From assembly GCF_041200175.1 (NCBI RefSeq), contig NZ_CP165727.1, positions 930,001 through 994,000 on the forward strand: DNA of 64,000 bases, read 5' to 3'. The position numbers were made by a program, and so were the translations under genes. The DNA is from Streptomyces sp. R33. GTDB lineage: Bacteria > Actinomycetota > Actinomycetes > Streptomycetales > Streptomycetaceae. Positions 52,702 to 61,115 of this stretch are shown piece after piece (position 1 is the first letter of the stretch; the number at the start of each line of letters is the position of its first letter). The notes below the pieces were generated by a model, which saw nothing but the letters and a program-made list of their open reading frames with translations, had not been told where the DNA came from and made no database searches.

Positions 52702-53760
52702 TCACCAGGGCTTGCGGTAGCCGGTGGTCAGCTGGCGCCCCGGGTGGCGCCACTTCGGCTCCTGGTCCACGGTGTGCTCGGTGATCGCCCTGAGCTTGCG
52801 GATCACCGTGCCGTAGACCCCGCTGGCGGTGGCGGACACCTTCGCGCCGGGAGGCTCGTCCATGAACGGCATGAACTTGTCGGGGAAGCCCGGCATGGTG
52901 CAGGCGATGCAGATGCCGCCGACGTTGGGACAGCCGCCGATGCCGTTCATCCAGCCGCGCTTGGGGACGTTGCACTTGACGACGGGGCCCCAGCAGCCGA
53001 GTTTGACCAGGCACTTGGGCGAGTCGTAGGTGTGGGCGAACTCGCCCTGCTCGTAGTAGCCGGCCCGGTCGCAGCCCTCGTGCACGGTGGCGCCGAACAG
53101 CCAGGTCGGACGCAGCTTGTCGTCCAGCGGGATCATCGGGGCGGAGCCGGCTGCCTGGTAGAGCAGGTAGGTGAGGGTCTCCGAGAAGTTGTCCGGCTGG
53201 ATCGGGCAGCCCGGGACGCACACGATCGGGATGCCGGCCTTCGAGGTCCAGTCCCAGCCGAGGTAGTCAGGCACGCCCATGGCGCCGGTGGGGTTGCCCT
53301 CCATCGCGTGGATGCCGCCGTACGTGGCGCAGGTGCCGATCGCGACCACGGCGAGGGCCTTGGGCGCGAGGCGGTCGATCCACTCGCTGGTGGTGATGGG
53401 CTGGCCGGTCTCCGGGTCGTCGCCGAAGCCGCACCAGTAGCCCTCGGGTTTGATCTTCTCGTTGGGGATCGAGCCTTCGACGACGAGCACGAAGGGGTCG
53501 ATCTCCCCGCGCTCCCCCTTGAAGAACCATTCGATGAACGTGTCGGCGCCGCCGACCGGTCCGCATTCGAAGTCGATCAGCGGCCAGTGCACGGCGATCT
53601 TGGGCAGGCCCGGCAGGACGCCCATGACGATCTCTTCGATGCTGGGCTGCATCGCTGCCGTCAGGGACACCGAGTCGCCGTCGCAGCTCAGTCCGGCGTT
53701 GATCCAGAGGATGTGGATCGTGGGGTCCTCTACTGCCGTGCTCGGCGTTGCTGCATCCAT
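52702..53760 (-). CDS. hhyS: [NiFe] hydrogenase small subunit, group 1h (HhyS)
   Basis: A 352-residue iron-sulfur subunit. Proximal cluster residues appear in LWINAGLSCDGDS, IGTCATYGG and CVPGCPIQPDN; later cysteines in VHEGCDRAG, CLVKLGCWGP and GGCPNVGGICIACTMPGFPD serve the other clusters. There is no twin-arginine signal or C-terminal anchor, so the enzyme stays on the cytoplasmic side. ATG 53760 has AAGGAG upstream. A 103-base spacer separates it from the large subunit. Confidence 0.95.
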   Translation of the reverse strand: MDAATPSTAVEDPTIHILWINAGLSCDGDSVSLTAAMQPSIEEIVMGVLPGLPKIAVHWPLIDFECGPVGGADTFIEWFFKGERGEIDPFVLVVEGSIPNEKIKPEGYWCGFGDDPETGQPITTSEWIDRLAPKALAVVAIGTCATYGGIHAMEGNPTGAMGVPDYLGWDWTSKAGIPIVCVPGCPIQPDNFSETLTYLLYQAAGSAPMIPLDDKLRPTWLFGATVHEGCDRAGYYEQGEFAHTYDSPKCLVKLGCWGPVVKCNVPKRGWMNGIGGCPNVGGICIACTMPGFPDKFMPFMDEPPGAKVSATASGVYGTVIRKLRAITEHTVDQEPKWRHPGRQLTTGYRKPW

Positions 53761-53857
53761 GAGGATCGCTCCTTGGGGAGGGATGCGGGGAAGGTGGGTG
53801 GGGCGGGGACGGGGACGGCGGACGGGCGGGTGCACCGCGCCGGCCTCACCCTTCTTG

Positions 53858-55627
53858 CTAGCAGCCGGCCGAGCCGGGTGCCCTGTCTTGTTCGGCCGGT
53901 CCAGTGACTGCGGGCCGCCGGGAGGGCAGCGGCGCGGTCCGCCGTCCGGGCACGGTCCGCTCCAGGTGGGCCGGGGTGCGGTCGGGGAGCTCCTTGCGCA
54001 CGAAGGCACGGCGCAGGGCGTGGTACGGGGCCTGCGGGTCGAAGAAGGTCTCCCGCATCCGCGCGAGTTCTGCCTCGCGGTAGGCGGCGAGCGGCCGGAC
54101 GCTCTCGTCGGCGTCGCGGCGGGCCTTCTTGCCGGCGATCCGGGACCGGATGGCGGGCGAGTCCGCCACCCGGACGGCGAGCCGGGCGGTCTCGTCCGCG
54201 AAGGCCTGCGGGCCGCAGTCGATCGTACGGTCGACCAGCCCGAGCCGCCGGGCGGCTTCGGCGCTGAGGGGCAGGGCGTCGGCGGTGAGGCGGTCGGCGA
54301 CGCCGGTCCCGGTCCGGCGGGGCAGCGTGTAGGTCCAGTACTCGGATCCGTGCAGGCCCATCAGCCGGTAGTGCGGGTTCAGCACCACGCCGGTACGGCA
54401 CCAGACCTCGTCGGCGGCGAGCGCGAGCATGGCCCCGCCGGCCGCCGCGTTGCCGCCGAGGGCGGCCACGACGAACCGGTCGGTGGTGGTGAGGACGGCC
54501 TCGACCAGGTCGTCCATGGCGTTGATGTTGGCCCAGGACTCCTCGGCGGGGTCGGCAGCCGCCTCGATGACGCCGAGGTGGATGCCGTTGGAGAAGAAGT
54601 CACGGCCGCCGCCGAGGACGAGGACGGAGACGGGGCGGGTGCAGGCCTCCCGGTAGGCGGCGAGCAGGCGCCGGCACTGCGAGGTGCTCATCGCGCCGCC
54701 GGGGAAGGCGAACGTGAGGAAGCCGGCTCCGCCCTGCTCCCGGTAGCCGATGTCGGACCAGGTGCGCGGGCCCTCTTCGGCGTACGGAGGCGCGGGGAGC
54801 TCGGGGAGCGGTGGCAGCCGGTCGCCGAGGGCCAGGGTGGCGGGGAGTTTGACGGGAGCCGGCTCGGCCGCCGTGCGCCGGGCGCGGAGCTCGGGGATCC
54901 ACACCGCTGCGTCGACGGTCGCCCGGCAGATGGCGCCCGCCCGGGTGGCGAGCAGCTCGCCGGGACGGCCCCGCAGCTGGTCCTCGGGGTGTCCGCCGTG
55001 CAGGAACCACTGGCCGCCGAGCAGTTCGTCGAGTACGCCGGGCTGGGAGTCGGCGGCGCGCAGCGCGCGCACGACGCTCTCCGTGGAGTCGTGGTGCCAG
55101 TCGATCCGGCGCAGTTCCTGGCGCAGGTAGGGCCGGGCGCGGCCCGATTCCTGCCGCTGCGGCACGTGGGTGCCCGAGGCGAAGCGGTCGACGGCCGTCA
55201 GTACGGCGGACAGGGCGGCGTCGGCGATCTCGCCGCGGTACGCGTCGCTCTTGCCGACGGGCGGCAGCGGGCAGTCCGCGGTGGCCCAGACGTCGCCCGC
55301 GTCCATCTCCTCGGCGGCCTGCAGGACGGTGACGCCCCAGCGGGTCGCGCCCTCGGTGACGGCCCAGTCCAGCGAGGAGGGTCCGCGGTCCCCGACGGGT
55401 CCGGGGTGGACGATCAGGCAGGTGTGGGCGGACCACACCTCGCGGGGGATGGCCGTCTTGAGCATCGGCGCGAGCACGAGGTCCGGCCGGTGGCGCTCGA
55501 CGGCCTCGGCGAGGGAGACGCCGGGCAGGGCGAGCTCGACCGCCACACTGTGCCCGCGGTCCCTCAGTTCAGCGTGGACACGCTGAGTGAGACTGTTGAA
55601 CGCGCTGGCGGCGAGCAGGATGTGCAC
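53858..55627 (-). CDS. hypX: HypX/HoxX, CO-forming hydrogenase maturase
   Basis: A 589-residue two-domain protein. The N-terminal half is a formyltransferase-like domain (LLAASAFNSLTQRVH, LIVHPGPVGDRGPSSLDWAV, AGDVWATADC); the C-terminal half is an enoyl-CoA hydratase/crotonase fold (RDFFSNGIHLGVIE, AALGGNAAAGGAMLALAADEV). HoxX makes CO from formyl-tetrahydrofolate for the Fe(CN)2CO centre under aerobic conditions. GTG 55627 with GGGAGA upstream fits the family start better than an in-frame TTG at 55639. First gene of the hydrogenase locus. Confidence 0.92.
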   Translation of the reverse strand: MHILLAASAFNSLTQRVHAELRDRGHSVAVELALPGVSLAEAVERHRPDLVLAPMLKTAIPREVWSAHTCLIVHPGPVGDRGPSSLDWAVTEGATRWGVTVLQAAEEMDAGDVWATADCPLPPVGKSDAYRGEIADAALSAVLTAVDRFASGTHVPQRQESGRARPYLRQELRRIDWHHDSTESVVRALRAADSQPGVLDELLGGQWFLHGGHPEDQLRGRPGELLATRAGAICRATVDAAVWIPELRARRTAAEPAPVKLPATLALGDRLPPLPELPAPPYAEEGPRTWSDIGYREQGGAGFLTFAFPGGAMSTSQCRRLLAAYREACTRPVSVLVLGGGRDFFSNGIHLGVIEAAADPAEESWANINAMDDLVEAVLTTTDRFVVAALGGNAAAGGAMLALAADEVWCRTGVVLNPHYRLMGLHGSEYWTYTLPRRTGTGVADRLTADALPLSAEAARRLGLVDRTIDCGPQAFADETARLAVRVADSPAIRSRIAGKKARRDADESVRPLAAYREAELARMRETFFDPQAPYHALRRAFVRKELPDRTPAHLERTVPGRRTAPLPSRRPAVTGPAEQDRAPGSAGC

Positions 55628-55699
55628 GTGATCTCCCAAGCTTCCGGCCCCCGGCGATCTGCGGCCGCAACACGTACGACCGCTGGAGATCGTTGACCA

Positions 55700-55717
55700 C
55701 CGGCGTGCGCACGCCGG
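55700..55717. promoter_or_regulatory. 18-base palindrome upstream of hypX
   Basis: CCGGCGTGCGCACGCCGG is perfectly self-complementary and lies 73 bases before the hypX start. It may be a regulator operator for the hydrogenase locus; a hairpin in the 5' leader is the alternative. Confidence 0.5.
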
Positions 55718-55795
55718 CTCGACGTACGGGGGGTGTCACCCGGAAGGGGGCGCGCGGGCCGCCACCTGGTGGATACGCGACGTACGCGGGGACTG

Positions 55796-55838
55796 GAGCA
55801 AGTGGCCCGGCTCTCCCCTTGAGCAGGTGGCCCGGATC
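55796..55838. repeat. Pair of 18-base direct repeats upstream of hypX
   Basis: GAGCAAGTGGCCCGGCTC (55796-55813) and GAGCAGGTGGCCCGGATC (55821-55838) differ at two positions and start 25 bases apart. They lie in the gap between the NIPSNAP gene and hypX and touch the NIPSNAP stop codon. They may be activator sites for the hydrogenase promoter. Confidence 0.5.
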
Positions 55839-56427
55839 AGCCGACCGGCGCGAGCCTCAGGTGCTGAGGCGGACGCGTCAGGTGTGCGGAGAGGTCCGGG
55901 AGGAGCGGCGCCTCCCCGGCCGTGAACCAGAGCAGCACGTCCTCGCCGGTGCGTACGGGCAGGGCGGGGAAGGTGTTCGGGGCGTGTTCCGTGCGGTGGA
56001 CCGCCGTCGGAGGGGAGCCGGCGGCGGCCAGCCGGGGACGCAGGCTCCGCTCGAAGTGGCCCTCGAAGGACGGGTCTGCGGGGTGGCAGATGGTCACCGT
56101 GACCGGGCCGGCGCCGGCCCGGGCGGCGAACCCCGGACCGCGCAGCAGGAGGACGTCGTCCGAGTCGGCCATGGTCGCGTTGGCCCGGTCGCGGTGCTCC
56201 TGCCAGACGGGGCCCTCGTAGAAGGCGCGCAGCGAGCGCTCCCGCCGCCCCATGTCCGGGAAGGCGCGCAGCCAGACGAAGCGGTCCGGGTCGTCGAGGT
56301 CCCGGAAGCGTCCGCCGACGGTGACGCCCGCCGCTTCCTGCCCGGTGACGAACTCCCGCTCGAAGAGTGCGATCAGGGTGTCCCGGGCACCGGGGTGCAA
56401 GGTGTACTGCCTGAGTTCGACGATCAT
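55837..56427 (-). CDS. NIPSNAP family protein
   Basis: A 196-residue protein with two dimeric ferredoxin-like repeats. MIVELRQYTLHPGARDTLIALFE is the NIPSNAP signature, followed by VGGRFRDLDDPDRFVWLRAFPDM and a second half ending VLLWFTAGEAPLLPDL. The family is soluble and its biochemical role unclear. It is transcribed towards hypX but 209 bases lie between them, so it may be separate from the hydrogenase transcript. Confidence 0.88.
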   Translation of the reverse strand: MIVELRQYTLHPGARDTLIALFEREFVTGQEAAGVTVGGRFRDLDDPDRFVWLRAFPDMGRRERSLRAFYEGPVWQEHRDRANATMADSDDVLLLRGPGFAARAGAGPVTVTICHPADPSFEGHFERSLRPRLAAAGSPPTAVHRTEHAPNTFPALPVRTGEDVLLWFTAGEAPLLPDLSAHLTRPPQHLRLAPVG

Positions 56428-56491
56428 CGCCGCAGACTAGGACCGGTCCGCTGACACCTCCTGTCAGTGGACCGGTCCGCGGTCGCCGGCG

Positions 56492-58135
56492 TCAGCAGCC
56501 CGGAGCCCCCGTGCCGCCGCGCTGCGGCAGACTCAGGTTGGGGGCGGAGCTCGGCCAGGTGAGGGTGACCGTCTTCGTCGTCCCGTCCGCGTTGAGCTGG
56601 ACGATGGGGGCCGGCTTGCCGACCGGGTTGCCGTCGGCGCCGAACGAGAGCCAGCCGCTCGCCCCCGGGAGCATCTGCGCGCAGTAGAACTGGTGGAGGA
56701 TGCCGGTCTCCAGCCCCGGGTTCTTCACGCCGGCCTCGTCGTGCCGGGCCGCGCTGATCGCGGCGACGGCGGCGTCGTGCGAGAGCATCGCCTGGCCGCT
56801 GGCGAGATCCGCGGGGTCGAAGGCCAGGGGTGCCGCTCCGGACAGGGTGGCCAGGGGCTGCTTCGTGCACGGGTCGGGCCGGCCGGTGAACGCGGACCAG
56901 AACTGGTCGTAGTTGCGCTTGGCGTCCGATCCGGGGCATTCGGTGCCCCATTCGTCCGGACTGGCCAGGGCGGTGTACGTCACCGTGACCCGGCCGGAGG
57001 CGAGGCCCTTGAGCACCGCGTCGTCGCGGATGGCCGCCGAGGCGTCGTCCCCGACCAGGATGCGCAGCTGCGGGATGCCGCAGGGCGCGCCCTGCACCCA
57101 GTTCTGCACGAACGCCCCGAGGTCGCGGCCGCGTCCGGCGAAGTACACGACGGACGGTGCGGCCTGGCACAGGTTGGCGTGCATCAGGTTGAACTGCTGG
57201 ATCAGGTAGTCCTGGCGGCCGGCGCCGCTCGGGAGGCTCCGGGGCGAGGTGTACGGGAGCACCGTCACCGTGCGGTCCGGCGCCTGGAAGCGGGTCTTGG
57301 CCTCCGCCGCCAGCGTGGCCGTGTAGTCGTCGTCGGCGACGCTGTCCGCCACCACGGCGAGCGAGGTCACGGCCGGGCGCAACCCGGACACGTACTGGTT
57401 GGCCGCGATCACGGAGTCGGAGTTGGTGGGCGAGACCCGGAACATGTCGGGGATGGTCCGCTTGCCGGCCGGGTCCGCGGGGTCCAGGTTCATCGAGTTG
57501 CCGGTCACCGTGGACCCGATGACGGGGATGTGCAGCTGGGCGGAAATGGCCGCGGCCGCCTGGCGGGTCTGCTCGGTGCTCTGGCCCAGGCCGACGACCG
57601 CCGAGATGTGCTCGGCCGCGGCGTTCTTCTTGACGCTGGCGACCGCCTGCTGCCAGGACCCGTACTGACTGCCCATGTTGGCCAGGTACAGCTTGACGCC
57701 TGGTGTACTGCCGTACGCGGCCGTGTTGTTGGCACGCCAGACGGCGGCCATGGCGCCCTCGATGTTGTGGTAGAGCGATTCGTAGGTCAGCGTGTCCACG
57801 TCATCGATGGGCGAGAGGTTCAGCATCAGCACCACGCTGGTGGAGTTCCCCTGCACCGCCTCGTTGGCGGCGCGGATCGTGTCCTCCAGCTTGCCCATGC
57901 GCGCGGGTTCGCCCTTCGTGAAGGGCCTGCTGTCCAGGTTCACGCCGACGCAGGCCAACGGCGTGCCGGCGGCGGTCATTCCGGGACCGCACGACAGCGC
58001 GGGCGGGAACAGCACGCCGTAGCCCCACGTGCCGCCGAGCACGGCACCGGCCAGGAGCAGGAGGGCGGCCGTCAGCGAGAGCACGGGATGGCGGCGCAGC
58101 CGACCGAGCCGTGGGTTGCGTACACCTGCGGGCAT
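56492..58135 (-). CDS. Membrane-anchored periplasmic-binding-protein-like receptor
   Basis: A 547-residue protein. A single N-terminal transmembrane helix (HPVLSLTAALLLLAGAVLGG, about 17-40) is followed by an extracellular domain resembling branched-chain amino acid binding proteins (VVGLGQSTEQTRQAAAAISA, IPVIGSTVTGNS, SLAVVADSVADDDYTATLA). No ABC permease or ATPase genes accompany it. ATG 58135 has AAGGAG upstream; the gene follows the P-loop NTPase by 50 bases, so binding outside is probably signalled to that protein. It is not a lipoprotein: no lipobox is seen. Confidence 0.78.
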   Translation of the reverse strand: MPAGVRNPRLGRLRRHPVLSLTAALLLLAGAVLGGTWGYGVLFPPALSCGPGMTAAGTPLACVGVNLDSRPFTKGEPARMGKLEDTIRAANEAVQGNSTSVVLMLNLSPIDDVDTLTYESLYHNIEGAMAAVWRANNTAAYGSTPGVKLYLANMGSQYGSWQQAVASVKKNAAAEHISAVVGLGQSTEQTRQAAAAISAQLHIPVIGSTVTGNSMNLDPADPAGKRTIPDMFRVSPTNSDSVIAANQYVSGLRPAVTSLAVVADSVADDDYTATLAAEAKTRFQAPDRTVTVLPYTSPRSLPSGAGRQDYLIQQFNLMHANLCQAAPSVVYFAGRGRDLGAFVQNWVQGAPCGIPQLRILVGDDASAAIRDDAVLKGLASGRVTVTYTALASPDEWGTECPGSDAKRNYDQFWSAFTGRPDPCTKQPLATLSGAAPLAFDPADLASGQAMLSHDAAVAAISAARHDEAGVKNPGLETGILHQFYCAQMLPGASGWLSFGADGNPVGKPAPIVQLNADGTTKTVTLTWPSSAPNLSLPQRGGTGAPGC

Positions 58136-58185
58136 GTGGACTCCTTGCGGTGCGCCCGGCCACGCCGACGGCGTGGCGCGGAGGG

Positions 58186-60372
58186 TCAGGCGAACAGCGC
58201 GCCCGCCTGCTGGAGGGCGCTGACGTCGAGCAGACGGGAGTTGTGCGAGAGCCGTTCGAAGCCCTCTTCGATCTGGGCGTCCCAGCGCCGGCTGCGCTCG
58301 GTGAGCGGATCGTTGTACAGCCACAGCAGCGCCAGGAGCTTGGCCGTGGCGACCGCCACGACGTCCCGGCCGCTCTGCTCGATCCCGGCGAGGAGGAGTG
58401 CGTACGACTCCTGGGCGGACTGCTCGTGGACCAGGCGGCACGGCGCCGAAGCCAGGTAGTCGAGCAAGCGCACCCATGCGCGGTGGTCCCGGTCGAACCG
58501 GTCGGCCAGCGCCTCGGCCACGGGGGCGAACTTGCCCAGGGCCAGGTCGTAGAAGAGCTGCTGTTCCTCGCGTGCGAAGCCCGGGCCGCCGTTGTGGGTG
58601 GCGGCGAGGGCGGCCAGGGCCCGGGCCTGGCGGGTGAACACGTCGTGCCACGGGTCGGCGGGATGCCCCCCTTCCGCTGCGGCGCCGGGGGCGCCGGCCG
58701 GGGTGGCGGCGGAGAGGGCGGTGAGCGCGCAGCGGCTCAGCCAGGGATGCAGGACGGGGGGTCTGTCCGCCTCGCCCCAGCCGACCTCCCGGATCCGGGA
58801 CGGGCGGTGGAAGAAGGTGCTGACCCACAGGTGGCGGCGTAACAGCTCGAGGCTGCGGGGCAGGTCGGCTATGTCCGGCGGTACGCGGGGGTCGTCGGCG
58901 GTGCGCATGTCGGCGAGGTAGGCGGCCGCCAGGACGACGGGCGGCGGGTTGGTCCGTCCCGGCTCGGGGGCGGCGAGCCCTTCGGGAAGGCTGGTCTCCA
59001 GGGCCCGCGACCACAGCGGTCTTCCGCTCGCGTCGACCGCGGCGGGCAGGGGTCTCTCCGGTACGCCGGCCTCCGCGTCCGGCGGCGCGCTCTCGCGCTG
59101 CTCCTGCAGGGCGATGGCGGCGCCCCAGTGGCCGCCGGTGAGGGCGTGGACGACGGACGCCGCAACGGGTGCGGCGAGCGGCGCAGCGTCGTCGGTCAGG
59201 TACGAGACCCGCTCCTCGGACATCGGATCGAGCCACACGGGATACCAGTAGTGGGCCGCCGAGGCGGGGTCGGGGCCGGGGCCGGCGCCGGCCCCGTCCT
59301 GCCGGGTCCAGCCCGTACGGGTGGCCCGACTGAGGAGGGGGACGCGGCGCTGCGGGGTGTCCGGCAGCGGGGAGGTGCGCCAGGGCTCGCACCAGCGGGT
59401 GGTCCATTCCGGCTGCCACTGGTCGCAGGCGGCGAGGACGACGAGCGGGTCGGCGGCAGACCCGGAGCCCGGCTCGTTCTGCTCGTTGCGTATGCGTGCC
59501 GCGACGAGTGCGGCGAGGAACCGGCGGCCGGCCGGGGTCTGGGCGCCGTCCACGAAGAGGACCCAGGCGTGGTCGTGCCGGGCGGCCCGGCCTGCGTACT
59601 CCTCCGGCAGCTCGCACGAGCACGAGGAGCGCAGCGCCGGGTGCCGTTCCGCCTGGTCCTTGGCGTCGGCGAGGAACGCGGCCAGCAGCGGCCCGACCGC
59701 AGCCGACCGGGACGCGGAACTCAGCCTGATCAGCGCGTCGAGGGAGCTCGCGGCCTCGGCCTCCGGGATGCCGACGTGCCAGCGCAGCGCGTCGCGCAGG
59801 CCCCAGCGGGCGGTGCTCTGCAGCAGCGATCCGATCACCGGACGGGCCCGTTCCCGTGCGGCGGTGACGACTTCGCGCGCCTGCCCCTGGACGAGCGGGC
59901 TGAGCGCTCCGGTGACCACCACGTCCATCGTGGCGTCCACGGCCTCCTCGAGCCGGGTGGCGAACCGGCCGCGGCGGGTGTTGCGCGTGTACTGCTGGAT
60001 CAGGCCTTTGATCTGGTCCGTGGCCCGGGAGCGGTCCGCTTCGAGGTTCTCGTTGAGGGCCAGCAGGCCGAGGGCGAACCGGTGGAAGACGGGGCTGCGG
60101 CGCAGCGTGTCCCAGCCGCGCATCATCTGGAAGGCCACCAGGGCCGCGGCGGACACCGGGTCGAGCGGGTTCTCGTGGAAGTCGAGGTGGGCGTGGACCA
60201 CCGTGGAGCCGCAGCCCTGGGACAGGGAGCGAAGCATCGTGGTCTTGCCCGACTGCCGGGGTCCGAGCAGCGCCACCACGGGCTGCCGCTGGTCCGGGTA
60301 CCGCCAGATCATGTGCCGAAGAAAAGCGTCGGTCCCCTCCGCATGGCCGAGCTCCGCCGTTGCGCTCACCAT
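58186..60372 (-). CDS. Large P-loop NTPase of unknown function
   Basis: A 728-residue protein. Walker A is VVALLGPRQSGKTTMLRSLS near residue 35-50, with a Walker-B-like AWVLFVDGA about 250 residues later. The long C-terminal part is helical (EEQQLFYDLALGKFAPVAEAL, LLALLWLYNDPLTERSRRWD) with no domain I recognise. It could be a STAND-like or MoxR-like regulatory ATPase. Start chosen at ATG 60372 after GGGGGCGGGGGA; GTG 60369 and ATG 60405 are alternatives. It is followed by the receptor gene and divergent from a small gene at 60631. Confidence 0.7.
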   Translation of the reverse strand: MVSATAELGHAEGTDAFLRHMIWRYPDQRQPVVALLGPRQSGKTTMLRSLSQGCGSTVVHAHLDFHENPLDPVSAAALVAFQMMRGWDTLRRSPVFHRFALGLLALNENLEADRSRATDQIKGLIQQYTRNTRRGRFATRLEEAVDATMDVVVTGALSPLVQGQAREVVTAARERARPVIGSLLQSTARWGLRDALRWHVGIPEAEAASSLDALIRLSSASRSAAVGPLLAAFLADAKDQAERHPALRSSCSCELPEEYAGRAARHDHAWVLFVDGAQTPAGRRFLAALVAARIRNEQNEPGSGSAADPLVVLAACDQWQPEWTTRWCEPWRTSPLPDTPQRRVPLLSRATRTGWTRQDGAGAGPGPDPASAAHYWYPVWLDPMSEERVSYLTDDAAPLAAPVAASVVHALTGGHWGAAIALQEQRESAPPDAEAGVPERPLPAAVDASGRPLWSRALETSLPEGLAAPEPGRTNPPPVVLAAAYLADMRTADDPRVPPDIADLPRSLELLRRHLWVSTFFHRPSRIREVGWGEADRPPVLHPWLSRCALTALSAATPAGAPGAAAEGGHPADPWHDVFTRQARALAALAATHNGGPGFAREEQQLFYDLALGKFAPVAEALADRFDRDHRAWVRLLDYLASAPCRLVHEQSAQESYALLLAGIEQSGRDVVAVATAKLLALLWLYNDPLTERSRRWDAQIEEGFERLSHNSRLLDVSALQQAGALFA

Positions 60373-60630
60373 TCCCCCGCCCCCCAACCGAAAGATGCGA
60401 CGCACCTGCCGACGGAACGGAAGGTAACACCGGGAAGACGCGGAGCGACGGTGAATGCCGCGGATCTCCTTCCCGGAATTCCGGGGACCACACGCAGATC
60501 CCTGCGCGGATCATGCGGTCGATCTTCAACGGATATTCTGCGTCCACGCAGGCGGGGCCAGAACGCCTGGAAGCAGATGCAACACCCGATGTGCCGGGCC
60601 GCACCGTGCGCGGCAGGAGATGGAGTCCCG

Positions 60631-60990
60631 ATGGACGTGCAGCACTTCGAGCGGATCACCGCATTCATCGAGGCGCGGCTCACCCCGCTGTTCGGCGAGG
60701 CCACCGGCAGCGAGCACGGCTTCGCGATGGACGACACCTCCCGTGCCCTGCGCGCCCTGCGCAACGCGGTGCTGGAGGCCTCCGCGGTCAAGGGGCTCCT
60801 CGAGAAGCGGGCGGAGGCCGAGCCGGCGCTGCGCCGGGTCATCGACCAGTCGGTGGAGCACCACTGGGACGTGCTGCGCGGGATCGCCCGCCAGTGGGAG
60901 GACCACACCGACTTCCTGCGCGAGTTCAAGCGGCACGCGTGGGAGCTCGACGAGGTCCTGGCCGCTCCGGCCGCCACCACGGAGGGCTGA
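60631..60990 (+). CDS. Small conserved helical protein of unknown function
   Basis: A 119-residue, mostly helical, acidic protein: MDVQHFERITAFIEARLTPL, RALRALRNAVLEASAVKGLLE and HHWDVLRGIARQWEDHTDF. No cysteines, membrane segments or known motif. GGAG stands upstream of ATG 60631. It is divergent from the P-loop NTPase across a 258-base gap that shows AT-richer sequence near 60530 but no dyad I can support. It could be a partner of the NTPase. Confidence 0.65.
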   Translation: MDVQHFERITAFIEARLTPLFGEATGSEHGFAMDDTSRALRALRNAVLEASAVKGLLEKRAEAEPALRRVIDQSVEHHWDVLRGIARQWEDHTDFLREFKRHAWELDEVLAAPAATTEG

Positions 60991-61068
60991 GCCCCGCCGG
61001 GTGCCGCCCCCCTGCCGACCGCGTCCGCGGGCCGGGGCGGCATCCGGCGCAGGTCCGCCGCCCCCGGA

Positions 61069-61083
61069 GTGACAATGGGTGTG
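61069..61083 (+). promoter_or_regulatory. GTGACAATGGG element before the M50 protease gene
   Basis: GTGACAATGGGTGTG is identical at 14 of 15 positions to the element at 62315-62329 before the PP2C gene. GACAAT could be a -10 hexamer, giving short or no leaders. A GTG within it (61083) is in frame with the protease and is an alternative start. Confidence 0.5.
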
Positions 61084-61115
61084 TGGACCCGCTGCCGGGC
61101 CGGCAGGAGACGAAG

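Noticed and set aside
35039..55627. A physical complex between the Mbh-like antiporter and the hydrogenase
   Set aside because: The hydrogenase is a group 1h enzyme lacking the linking subunits (NuoH/MbhM-like, MbhN-like), and an oppositely oriented amidotransferase gene separates the two operons.
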